From: an uncultured Lactobacillus sp.
GTDB lineage: Bacteria; Bacillota; Bacilli; Lactobacillales; Lactobacillaceae
Direction: 5' to 3'
Length of the DNA stretch: 64,000 bases
NCBI GenBank assembly: GCA_910587695.1
Contig: CAJUNC010000003.1
Location: forward strand, 1 to 64,000
Shown: positions 6,827 through 15,079 of the stretch, in pieces
Position numbering within the stretch: the stretch's first letter is position 1
Layout of the letters: every line of letters starts with the position of its first letter
Made by a program: the position numbers and the translations under genes
The notes under the pieces: model-generated
Told to the model about the DNA's origin: nothing
Seen by the model: only the letters and a program-made list of their open reading frames with translations
The model's database searches: none

Positions 6827-8733
6827 TGTCATATCAAAAACGTTTTTGGCTTGCACTAGTCTTGTCGCTACCGATGTTGGTGGATATGTTCTTGATGCCC
6901 TTTGGTGTGATGATACCTAGCTACAATTGGATCGCACTGATCACGACGACATTGATCATGGCTTTTGCTGCTTATCCATTTTGGCGCAGTGCCTATGCTG
7001 CCTTTAAGCATCATAATGCCAATATGGATACATTGGTAGCATTAGGGACGGCAGTTGCATATTTTTATAGTATCTTTGCGATGGCAACAGGGCGCCCGGT
7101 GTATTTTGAAAGTGCCGCCTTCATCACGGTCTTTGTTTTATTAGGGCAAGTTTTTGAAGAAAGAATGCGCAACAACGCTTCGAGTGCTGTCGAAAAGCTC
7201 CTCGATCTGCAAGCTAAAGAAGCGACGATCTTACAAGCTGGTAAACCAGTCAAGATACCTTTAGATCAAGTTAAAGTTGGTGATCTGATCTTGGTCAAGC
7301 CGGGTGAAAAGATCGCTGTTGATGGTATCGTTGTCAGAGGCGATTCTTTAGTTGATGAATCGATGGTGACAGGAGAAAGTATGCCCGTTGAAAAAACAAA
7401 AGGTGAGCCAGTTATCGGCTCAACGTTAAATACTGATGGAACTTTGGTATTTGAAGCCAAAAAAGTTGGTGCAGAAACATTACTATCTCAGATCGTCGAA
7501 TTGGTCAAAAAAGCTCAGACCAGTCATGCGCCGATCCAAAACTTAACGGACAAGATCTCAAATTATTTTGTCCCGTTAGTAATGATCCTAGCGATCGTAA
7601 CTTATGTTGTTTGGTATGTCTTTTTAGGTGCAAGTGCGATCACGGCTTTGCTTTACGCGATCGCTGTGATCGTGATCGCTTGCCCTTGTGCGCTGGGGTT
7701 AGCGACCCCGACAGCTTTGATGGTCGGAACGGGTCGGAGTGCTAAAATGGGTGTTTTGATCAAAAATGGTGAAGTTTTAGAGTTAGTTGATCAATTAAAA
7801 ACGATCGTCTTAGATAAAACAGGGACGATCACTGAAGGTAAGCCAGTCGTAACTGATGTAGTCGGTGAAGATAGTGGACAAGTTTTGACGGTGGCAGCTA
7901 GTTTAGAAGCTACTTCAGAACATCCATTAGCTCAAGCGATCTTAGAACAAGCAAAACAAGAACAGTTAAAATTAAGTCCAGTGACCGACTTTAAAGCCCA
8001 AAAAGGGATGGGTGTGACTGCCAAATTTGAAGGTCAGGTAGCTTTTATCGGGAATGAACGCCTCTTAGGTGATGATGAATTGACCACTGAACAACAACAA
8101 ACGCTCCATGAATTACAAGCTCAAGGCAAAACCGTTTCACTAGTTGGTTTAGCGGATAAAGTTATTGGTATGATCGCTATTCAAGATGCCCCGAAGCCGA
8201 CTTCTAAGCAGGCTTTGGCATTATTACAAGCTCAGGGCTTAAAGACAGTGATGTTGACAGGTGATAACAAGCGGGCAGCCCAAGCGATCGCTAAAGAAGT
8301 TGGGATCGATGAAGTTATTGCTGGAGTCTTACCACAAGAAAAGGCAAACTACATCGAACAAGAACAAAAACAAGGTAAAACTGCCTTTGTTGGGGATGGG
8401 ATCAATGATGCACCTGCTTTGACGACTGCGGATGTTGGGATCGCAATGGGAGCTGGTTCTGATATTGCGATCGAAGCTGGTGGGATCGTCTTAGTGCAAA
8501 ATGATCTCATGGGTGTCGTTAAAGCTTTGAAGTTAAGCCAAAAGACCTTCCAACGGATCAAATTGAATTTATTTTGGGCATTGATCTATAATGTGGTCGG
8601 GATCCCGATCGCAGCTGGTGTCTTTATGGCTTGGGGCTTGACGCTTAGCCCAGAATTAGCCGGCTTAGCGATGGCCTTTAGCTCGATCTCAGTCGTTGGT
8701 AGCTCATTGTTATTGAATAAAGTTAAGGTATAA
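6823..8733 (+). CDS. copA: Cu(+)-exporting P1B-type ATPase
   Basis: A P-type ATPase that pumps Cu+ out of the cell. The 636-residue protein has the A-domain TGES motif, the metal-site helix IACPCALGLATP (C287-P-C289), the phosphorylated Asp in DKTGT (D331), the HP motif in SEHPLAQ and the hinge GDGINDAP. The last helices carry the P1B-1 copper signatures, N-x6-YN-x4-P and MxxSSxxV, which favour Cu+ over Zn/Cd. The usual N-terminal CxxC heavy-metal domain is absent, so the preceding cupredoxin may supply regulatory or delivery metal binding. Alternative name copB. Confidence 0.93.
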   Translation: MMSYQKRFWLALVLSLPMLVDMFLMPFGVMIPSYNWIALITTTLIMAFAAYPFWRSAYAAFKHHNANMDTLVALGTAVAYFYSIFAMATGRPVYFESAAFITVFVLLGQVFEERMRNNASSAVEKLLDLQAKEATILQAGKPVKIPLDQVKVGDLILVKPGEKIAVDGIVVRGDSLVDESMVTGESMPVEKTKGEPVIGSTLNTDGTLVFEAKKVGAETLLSQIVELVKKAQTSHAPIQNLTDKISNYFVPLVMILAIVTYVVWYVFLGASAITALLYAIAVIVIACPCALGLATPTALMVGTGRSAKMGVLIKNGEVLELVDQLKTIVLDKTGTITEGKPVVTDVVGEDSGQVLTVAASLEATSEHPLAQAILEQAKQEQLKLSPVTDFKAQKGMGVTAKFEGQVAFIGNERLLGDDELTTEQQQTLHELQAQGKTVSLVGLADKVIGMIAIQDAPKPTSKQALALLQAQGLKTVMLTGDNKRAAQAIAKEVGIDEVIAGVLPQEKANYIEQEQKQGKTAFVGDGINDAPALTTADVGIAMGAGSDIAIEAGGIVLVQNDLMGVVKALKLSQKTFQRIKLNLFWALIYNVVGIPIAAGVFMAWGLTLSPELAGLAMAFSSISVVGSSLLLNKVKV

Positions 8734-8763
8734 AAAGTGTGAACTAATGCAGTCAGAACTGTA

Positions 8764-8817
8764 TAAATAGGCAAGTGACCCACCATGCTTCAGCGTAGTG
8801 GGTCACTTGCCTATTTA
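8764..8817. terminator. Bidirectional long hairpin between copA and the menA-like gene
   Basis: A perfect 20-bp stem (8764-8783 with 8798-8817) around a 14-base loop lies between two convergent genes. It probably terminates both transcripts. It belongs to the set of long perfect hairpins discussed in the findings. Confidence 0.7.
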
Positions 8818-8887
8818 TTTATCGAACACATTTGGCTAGGCAGCTTAGAGAAGTGCTTTAACATTGCTAGCTATAGTTATCCTTTTA

Positions 8888-9787
8888 TCACAGTAACAAA
8901 CCAAGTAAGCCCAAGATGACTTCGAGGCCGACGATCTTATGAAACAGCAAAACATTACGCGGGAAAGTTGTGACTTTATTTGGTGCTTTGACAAAGCCTT
9001 GGACTAGCTGATAGTCACTTTTGACCGTGAAGAGAGACAATAAAATGAGCCAGGGCAGATAACCAAGGACCGCACTTAAGAGCAGTCCCAGATAGCTAAA
9101 CACATAATTAGCTTGCAACAAAGTCAAACTGTGCTTGGTGCCTAGATAATAAGCAAGGGTCTTACGCCCGATCACAACGTCTTCATCTTTGTCGCAGATA
9201 TTATTGGCTAGCATGATGTTAGCGATCGTAAAGACAGCAGGCAAGGCGACGACGCTCCCCGTTAGCCAAAACCAATTATTGTAAGTCGGAGCATTATAGA
9301 TATTGATATAGATCCCGAGCAAGGGAATATTTAAACCCATCGCTAGACCTGAAGAAAGCTCGCCTAAAGGTGTTTTGAGTAGTGGATAGGGACCGCCAGA
9401 ATAACAATAGCCGACCAAAAAACTCAAACACCCTAACAATAGTAGAGGCCAACCACTTAAGTAGGCAAGATACAGTCCACTTATCAAAAAGATAAGCATT
9501 AATATGCCCAATACGCTGTAGGCCCATGGGATCGAAATATCGAAGCGTTTGATAATATTATTAGTGCTATCTTGTACCGTGGACGAGTTTTGGTAACGGC
9601 GATAGTCACTTAATTGATTATGCCCATTGACCGCTAAATGAAAGCAGATCGCTGAAAGCATCAACAAGAAAGTCTCGCCGAGATTTACATGGTGATAATA
9701 ATAAGCTGCCATGATCGTTCCTAAGAGTAGAGGCAAGACCGTCAGTAAGGTAGTTTGAGCTTGAACTAAAGCTTTAAAGCGTTGCAT
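8888..9787 (-). CDS. menA: UbiA/MenA-family prenyltransferase
   Basis: An integral membrane prenyltransferase with eight to nine helices, about 299 aa, most like 1,4-dihydroxy-2-naphthoate polyprenyltransferase of menaquinone synthesis. The second Asp-rich motif is intact (DKDEDVVIGRKTL). The first motif reads N57-Q58-L-S-D61 where the family normally has N-D-x-x-D, so one magnesium-binding Asp is replaced by Gln. I chose the ATG at 9787 because AGGTG sits just upstream and it starts eight bases after the phosphatase stop; the longer frame from 9808 overlaps that gene. No other men genes are in the window. It may act on an imported or shared quinone precursor. Confidence 0.75.
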   Translation of the reverse strand: MQRFKALVQAQTTLLTVLPLLLGTIMAAYYYHHVNLGETFLLMLSAICFHLAVNGHNQLSDYRRYQNSSTVQDSTNNIIKRFDISIPWAYSVLGILMLIFLISGLYLAYLSGWPLLLLGCLSFLVGYCYSGGPYPLLKTPLGELSSGLAMGLNIPLLGIYINIYNAPTYNNWFWLTGSVVALPAVFTIANIMLANNICDKDEDVVIGRKTLAYYLGTKHSLTLLQANYVFSYLGLLLSAVLGYLPWLILLSLFTVKSDYQLVQGFVKAPNKVTTFPRNVLLFHKIVGLEVILGLLGLLL

Positions 9788-9797
9788 AGCTTTGCAC

Positions 9798-10382
9798 CTA
9801 CTTTCCATAATAGACTAGGGTCTGGGTATTAGGTGTTACCAATAATTTAGTGAGCGAGGCATTAGCTGGTTCGCTTAGGTTTTGCAAATTTCTGATATCT
9901 AAAAGTAACGCTGCCAGTAATTTGAGTGTAAAACCGTGGCTGACGACTAAAAGTGTCTGGTCGGGATGCTTCTTAGTGACTTCAGCTAAAAAACTTTCAA
10001 GTTTAGCAGTGACTTGCGCATATGTCGGTCCCCCTGAAACTTCCCATGAGTTAGGCAATAAGTTATGATGTTCATCAAAATACATTGGATATTTAGTATA
10101 AAGGTCGGTCAAAGGTTGGCCGTCCCAAGTCCCATAGTCAAACTCGACTAGCCGTTCATCTAAAGTTGGGGTCGCTGAGCTGATGAGCTTAGCGGTTTGG
10201 ACGGCGCGTTTGAGCGGACTGGCATAGACTGCATCAAAGCTTACGGTGGCTAGTTTGGCTTTAGCATTCAAAGCTTGTTGTTGGCCGAGTTTGGTCAGTG
10301 GTGTGTCGATCTTGCTACCTTGCATGATCTGTGCTAAATTAGCCTCACTTTGTCCGTGTCGAACACAGTAGAGAGTTGTCAT
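9798..10382 (-). CDS. Histidine phosphatase family protein (phosphoglycerate-mutase-like)
   Basis: A cytosolic phosphatase of the histidine phosphatase superfamily. The catalytic RHGQSEAN motif is at residues 8-15, and the second His is in VVSHGFTLKLL. The 194-residue length and unrelated context suggest a GpmB/PhoE/CobC-type phosphatase rather than glycolytic mutase, which is gpmA at 23458. The ATG at 10382 has GGGGGAA upstream. The ATG 15 bases earlier would place the start within that ribosome binding site. It is followed immediately by the menA-like gene, so the two are probably one transcript. Confidence 0.85.
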   Translation of the reverse strand: MTTLYCVRHGQSEANLAQIMQGSKIDTPLTKLGQQQALNAKAKLATVSFDAVYASPLKRAVQTAKLISSATPTLDERLVEFDYGTWDGQPLTDLYTKYPMYFDEHHNLLPNSWEVSGGPTYAQVTAKLESFLAEVTKKHPDQTLLVVSHGFTLKLLAALLLDIRNLQNLSEPANASLTKLLVTPNTQTLVYYGK

Positions 10383-10435
10383 GATAAATTCCCCCATTTC
10401 TGCTTAGATTCTAGTGCAAGATCGATTTGAAAGTA

Positions 10436-10472
10436 AACAAAAAAGTCCTGAAAAAACAGGACTTTTTTTGTT
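10436..10472. terminator. Terminator hairpin after xfp
   Basis: A 10-bp stem (10441-10450 with 10457-10466) with A-rich flank on one side and T-run on the other. It can act in either direction and ends the xfp transcript on the minus strand. Confidence 0.75.
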
Positions 10473-10483
10473 TAGTATCAAAA

Positions 10484-12856
10484 TTATTTGTTCAATGGTT
10501 TCCATTCCCAAGCTTCGACTTCAGGTAGGTCAGTACCTTCATCACGAATGTATTGGTGATGTTTTGCAATGATGCTGTCCATTTCAGCAACTAATTCGCC
10601 ATATTTATCTGGGTCAGGCAAGCTCAAGACAGCTGATTTCACTAAGTCGAAACGATCCATTTGGTTTAGGACACGCATGTCAAATGGTGTTGTGATGTCA
10701 CCATTTTCACGGTAACCATGGATCTTTAGATTGTGGTTGTGGCGATCAAAGAAGATGTCACGGATCAAACCTTCAAAACCATGGAAGGCAAAGACAACTG
10801 GTTTGTCTTTAGTGAAGTACATATCAAATTCATCATCACTCAAACCACGAGGGTCAACTTTAGGACTTCTGAGTTTCAACAAGTCAACAACATTGATGAA
10901 GCGGATCTTGAGGTCAGGTAATTTTTCATGCAAGATCGAGATCGCAGCTAAGGTCTCCAAGTTAGGTTCTGTCCCAGCCGCTGCAAAGACGATATCTGGT
11001 TCAGCGTTTTGATCCGTTGAAGCCCAATCGATGATCTTAAGACCCTTGTCAACTAATTCTTTAGCTTCAGCAGCTGAGTAGAATTGTTCACGTGGGTGCT
11101 TAGATGAAACGATCAAGTTGATCTTGTCGCGATCATTTAGGACTTTGTCAAAGACAGCCAACAAGGAGTTTGCATCAGCAGGCAAGTATTCACGGATAAA
11201 TTCAGGTTTCTTATCAGCTAAGTGACCTAAAAGACCTGGATCTTGGTGAGTGTAACCATTGTGATCTTGTTGGAATACTGTTGAAGTAGCCACCACGTTT
11301 AAGGAAGGCACTTCTGTTCTCCAAGGAATTTCTTTAGCTTTACGCAACCACTTGAAGTGTTGGGTCAACATGGAGTCAACAACACGTAAGAAAGCTTCGT
11401 ATGAGGCGAAGAAACCGTGGCGACCAGTCAAGACGTAACCTTCTAAGAAGCCCTCATCTTGGTGTTCAGATAATTGTGAATCGATGATCCGACCTTGTGG
11501 TGCCATAAATTCATCGTTAGGTTCTTTGATATCTAACATCCATTGACGGTTTGTTTCTTTGAAGAGTGGGGCTAAACGGTTAGACATCGTTTCGTCAGGT
11601 CCAAAGATGCGGAAGTTCTTGTTAGCAGCGTTTGATTTAACAACATCTTCAAGGTAACGACCTAAAACAGTCATATCTTGTTCTTTGTTCTTACCTGGAG
11701 TTGTCGTATCAACAGCATAGTTACGGAAATCAGGTAAAGCTAAGTCACGGATCAATGAACCAGGATTCGTATGTGGGTTCATTGCCATTCGTTTGTTGCC
11801 TTTAGGTGTCAATTCAGCTAATTCAGGGATCAAAGCACCTTTTTCATCAAATAATTCTTCTGGGTGGTAGCTTTCCAACCATTCGACTAAAGCATCAGCA
11901 TGTTGCATATCGTTTTGGTCAACTGGGATCGGAATTTGGTGAGCTCTAAATGAATTTTCGATCGGCTTACCATCCCACTCTTTTGGACCAGTCCAGCCCT
12001 TAGGTGCACGGAAGACGATCATTGGCCATACAGGTAATGAATTGTCATTGTTCTTACGTGCATTTTCTTGGATAGCTTTGATCTTTTCGATAGCTTTGTC
12101 TAAGCCAGCAGCCATTTCTGGGTGCATTTTTTCAGGATCAGTACCTTCAACAAAGATCGGATCCCAGCCAAGGCCTTCGAAGTACTTACGTAAGTTTTCA
12201 TTTGATTCACGTGACAAGATCGTTGGGTTAGAGATCTTGAAGCCATTTAAGTCTAAGATCGGTAACACCGCCCCGTCATTTACAGGGTTGATGAACTTGT
12301 TTGACATCCAAGAAGCAGCTAATGGACCAGTTTCAGCTTCACCGTCACCAATAACAGCAGCAACGATCAGATCAGGATTATCTAAGATAGCCCCAGTTGC
12401 GTGGGAGATAGAGTACCCTAATTCGCCACCTTCATGGATCGAACCCGGAGTTTCAGGTGCAGCGTGAGAAGCGATCCCACCTGGAAATGAGAAGCGTTTG
12501 AAGAGTTTCTTCATACCTTCAACATCTTGTGTGATCTCTGGGAAAAGTTCAGTATAACTACCATCAAGGTATGAGTTAGAGACCATAACTTGACCACCGT
12601 GACCTGGACCTTCGACATAGAACATATCAAGATCGTATTTATTGATAACACGGTTCAAGTGAGCATAGATAAAGTTTTGCCCAGCGATCGTACCCCAGTG
12701 GCCGATCGGTTTGACTTTCACGTCAGATGCTTCAAGTGGGCGACGTAATAAGGGATTGTCTTTTAAGTAAAGTTGTCCCACAGAAACATAGTTAGCGGCA
12801 CGCCAGTAAGCATCGAGTTTGTTTAAATATTCTTTAGATGAGTAATCTACAGTCAT
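10484..12856 (-). CDS. xfp: Xylulose-5-phosphate/fructose-6-phosphate phosphoketolase
   Basis: A thiamine-diphosphate enzyme splitting xylulose-5-P (and often fructose-6-P) with phosphate to acetyl-phosphate plus glyceraldehyde-3-P or erythrose-4-P. It is the key step of the pentose phosphoketolase pathway. The 790-residue length is typical. Recognisable segments are GPGHGGQ, the ThDP-binding VIGDGEAETG, and TVFQQDHNGYTHQDPG in the pyrimidine-binding domain. It lies next to acetate kinase, which converts the acetyl-phosphate into ATP and acetate. It has its own strong minus-strand promoter and a downstream terminator. The upstream ATG has GGAGAT as ribosome binding site. Confidence 0.97.
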   Translation of the reverse strand: MTVDYSSKEYLNKLDAYWRAANYVSVGQLYLKDNPLLRRPLEASDVKVKPIGHWGTIAGQNFIYAHLNRVINKYDLDMFYVEGPGHGGQVMVSNSYLDGSYTELFPEITQDVEGMKKLFKRFSFPGGIASHAAPETPGSIHEGGELGYSISHATGAILDNPDLIVAAVIGDGEAETGPLAASWMSNKFINPVNDGAVLPILDLNGFKISNPTILSRESNENLRKYFEGLGWDPIFVEGTDPEKMHPEMAAGLDKAIEKIKAIQENARKNNDNSLPVWPMIVFRAPKGWTGPKEWDGKPIENSFRAHQIPIPVDQNDMQHADALVEWLESYHPEELFDEKGALIPELAELTPKGNKRMAMNPHTNPGSLIRDLALPDFRNYAVDTTTPGKNKEQDMTVLGRYLEDVVKSNAANKNFRIFGPDETMSNRLAPLFKETNRQWMLDIKEPNDEFMAPQGRIIDSQLSEHQDEGFLEGYVLTGRHGFFASYEAFLRVVDSMLTQHFKWLRKAKEIPWRTEVPSLNVVATSTVFQQDHNGYTHQDPGLLGHLADKKPEFIREYLPADANSLLAVFDKVLNDRDKINLIVSSKHPREQFYSAAEAKELVDKGLKIIDWASTDQNAEPDIVFAAAGTEPNLETLAAISILHEKLPDLKIRFINVVDLLKLRSPKVDPRGLSDDEFDMYFTKDKPVVFAFHGFEGLIRDIFFDRHNHNLKIHGYRENGDITTPFDMRVLNQMDRFDLVKSAVLSLPDPDKYGELVAEMDSIIAKHHQYIRDEGTDLPEVEAWEWKPLNK

Positions 12857-12893
12857 GGCGAGATCTCCTTTGTTAATTTCTTTCTACACTTCT

Positions 12894-12921
12894 ATAATAA
12901 CGTTTTCTTGGGAGATGTCAA
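12894..12921 (-). promoter_or_regulatory. xfp promoter
   Basis: On the minus strand, TTGACA (12916-12921) and TATTAT (12894-12899) are separated by 16 bases. The leader to the xfp ATG is short. Confidence 0.7.
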
Positions 12922-12971
12922 CCATTTTGGATATTGGAACGTACCAAAGTTGAAACTTAGAGAGAAAATGC

Positions 12972-14198
12972 CTATAATAAAGGCTTTTTGCCCGAAATTT
13001 CTTTTTGTTCTTGGAGCTTGATCACTTCGATATCACGTGAGATCATCAATTCTTCATCAGTCGGAACTAACAAAGCAGCGATCTTAGAATCAGGTTTAGT
13101 GATAAAACCCTCTTCACCCTTAGAATTGAGCGTATCATCTAGTTTGACGCCCATAAATTCAAGTTCATCACAGACTGATTTTCTGATCACATCGGAATTT
13201 TCCCCGATCCCAGCGGTAAAGACGATCCCATCTAAGCCCTTCATTTCGGCATAGTATTGACCGATATAGCGTACGATATTTTTAACGAAGAGCGTAACAG
13301 CGATCTGAGCGCGTTTGTTGCCTGCATCTTTGGCGGCGATGACATCACGCATATCAGATGAGACGCCTGAGATCCCCAAAAGTCCAGATCGTCTCGTTAA
13401 GATCGAGATCATTTCTTCTGGATCGGTGATGTTTAGTTTTTTCATCATATAGGTGACTAGTTCGACATCAACGTCACCTGAACGAGTAGCCATCGTGACC
13501 CCAGTTAGTGGTGTGAAGCCCATCGTTGTATCAAAAGACTTTCCATCTTTGACAGCACATAAAGAAGAACCAGCCCCCAAATGACAAGTGATCAATTTGA
13601 GATCTTTGAGTGGTTCGTGCATTAACGCAGCGGCTTGGCGAGCGACATAACGGTGACTGATCCCGTGAGCTCCATAGCGCCGAACGCCGTATTTTTCGTA
13701 CCATTCAAATGGTACGCTGTAGAGATAATTTTTTTCTGGGATCGAATGATGATAGGCGGTGTCAAAGGAAGCGACAGCTAAAGCATTTGGCAAAAGTTTT
13801 TTGAAGACTTTGATACCTAGAAGATTAGCTGGGTTGTGTAAACGAGCTAGATCACTGATCTTTGCGATCTTTTGGATCACATCATCATCGATAACGACGG
13901 AATGATCGAAGTATTCGCCCCCAGCCACAACACGATGGCCGACTGCGGTGATCTCGTTTAAGTCTTTGATCAAATGAAGTTCGACCAAAAGTTTCAACAA
14001 GAGATCAACGGCAAAAGCGTGATCTGGGATCGGCAGTTCTTGATGATATTTTTGCCCGTTATATTTGACGGTCACACTAGAGCCTTTGATCCCGATCCTG
14101 TCTATCAGCCCGCTTGCTAAAACATCTTCGTTGGGGATCGCAAATAATTTGAATTTTAAACTGGAACTACCAGAGTTGATGATCAACGTTTTTTCCAT
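12972..14198 (-). CDS. ackA: Acetate kinase
   Basis: The enzyme makes ATP and acetate from acetyl-phosphate, here probably that from phosphoketolase. The 408-residue protein starts MEKTLIINSGSSSLKFK, the ASKHA phosphate-binding motif. It also shows VGHRVVAGGEYF, the ASFDTAYH segment, HLGAGSSLCAV and the adenosine site TAGIGENS. I chose the ATG at 14198 because family members begin here; the frame runs seven codons further upstream to 14219. The promoter has a cre-like site over its -35, consistent with CcpA control of ackA known in Firmicutes. Confidence 0.96.
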   Translation of the reverse strand: MEKTLIINSGSSSLKFKLFAIPNEDVLASGLIDRIGIKGSSVTVKYNGQKYHQELPIPDHAFAVDLLLKLLVELHLIKDLNEITAVGHRVVAGGEYFDHSVVIDDDVIQKIAKISDLARLHNPANLLGIKVFKKLLPNALAVASFDTAYHHSIPEKNYLYSVPFEWYEKYGVRRYGAHGISHRYVARQAAALMHEPLKDLKLITCHLGAGSSLCAVKDGKSFDTTMGFTPLTGVTMATRSGDVDVELVTYMMKKLNITDPEEMISILTRRSGLLGISGVSSDMRDVIAAKDAGNKRAQIAVTLFVKNIVRYIGQYYAEMKGLDGIVFTAGIGENSDVIRKSVCDELEFMGVKLDDTLNSKGEEGFITKPDSKIAALLVPTDEELMISRDIEVIKLQEQKEISGKKPLL

Positions 14199-14237
14199 AG
14201 TGAGGTAAACCCCTTTCATATAGTTAAATCCATTACT

Positions 14238-14274
14238 ATCATAAGCTAACTAGCATTCGATGTAAACGCTTTAG
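14238..14274 (-). promoter_or_regulatory. ackA promoter with cre-like site
   Basis: On the minus strand, TTTACA (14261-14266) and TATGAT (14238-14243) have a 17-bp spacer. A near-consensus CcpA site, ATGTAAACGCTTTAG at 14260-14274 on the plus strand, overlaps the -35. Two positions deviate from the consensus. Confidence 0.6.
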
Positions 14275-14337
14275 TTTGTGAAGTGATGAGCTATCATAGT
14301 GAAAATGTGTCCGCCAATGTAACGTCTAGTAATAAAA

Positions 14338-14376
14338 GGGAACACTGTGATGCGTCTATTGCATCACAGTGTTCCC
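14338..14376. terminator. Long perfect hairpin after the yko operon
   Basis: A perfect 16-bp stem (14338-14353 with 14361-14376) lies between the ackA promoter and the end of ykoC. It probably ends the minus-strand yko transcript. Confidence 0.65.
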
Positions 14377-14413
14377 ATTGCTTAAAGTAATTAACTCACA
14401 AACTCACTTGGAT

Positions 14414-15079
14414 TTAATTTAAAAAAGCTAAAAAGCCATATAAAACGATGAGCATCACAGCTAAGCCCCATTGCCACTTAGGTAGGTGATCTTGAAAGCT
14501 AAAGGTTCGCGGATAGCCCTCTAAAAAGCCTTGGACCCGCATTGCTTGTGCTAGCGCATCGGACCATTGTAGGGAAGTCACGATCAATTTTAAATAGAGT
14601 GCGGGTGCATAAAAATGATAGGGCTGTTGTTTGTTCAAAGCAGCATAACGCATCGAGCGTAATTGCTTTTGTAAAGAGCTGACCATGTTGGAAGCGGCTA
14701 AAAAGCCATAAACAAAGGTCTGGGAGAGCTTGAGATGTAAGACTAAGCTAAATAAGATCTCCTCTAAACTCGTAGTCAAAAGCAGACAACAGCCTAACAA
14801 TAAATAACAATAAAGCCGGCTGGTGTACAGGGCAGCATTGGCCAAAGCATTTGCTTGACTAAAGGCGATAAAGGACCACCAAGTTCCAAAAGCAAGGGGC
14901 AAGCTGATCAATAAGATGAAACAAAGCTTTTTGAAAGCTACGCGTTGACTAGCAAGATAAAGCAAGCATAGGGAGCAAAGAGTGATATTTAGCCATAAAA
15001 CATGAGCAAAAGCGAGTAATATCCCTAGACCAAGCATGAGAATAACTTGGATCGTAGGGTCTAAGCGAAATTTTGTCAA
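14414..15079 (-). CDS. ykoC: ECF-type transporter transmembrane protein (YkoC-like)
   Basis: A 221-residue membrane protein of the EcfT/CbiQ family. It has five to six helices and a C-terminal coupling region containing an Ala-Arg-Gly-like segment, ALAQAMRVQGFLEGYPR. It forms the energy-coupling membrane subunit with YkoD. The start overlaps the ykoD stop by four bases. With the TPP riboswitch upstream, the complex probably imports thiamine or its hydroxymethylpyrimidine moiety, as proposed for B. subtilis ykoFEDC. Confidence 0.85.
   Translation of the reverse strand: MTKFRLDPTIQVILMLGLGILLAFAHVLWLNITLCSLCLLYLASQRVAFKKLCFILLISLPLAFGTWWSFIAFSQANALANAALYTSRLYCYLLLGCCLLLTTSLEEILFSLVLHLKLSQTFVYGFLAASNMVSSLQKQLRSMRYAALNKQQPYHFYAPALYLKLIVTSLQWSDALAQAMRVQGFLEGYPRTFSFQDHLPKWQWGLAVMLIVLYGFLAFLN

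Noticed and set aside
12042..12467. 141-codon open frame antisense to xfp
   Set aside because: It lies wholly within the phosphoketolase gene on the opposite strand, has a low-complexity translation and no ribosome site; it mirrors the codon bias of the real gene.
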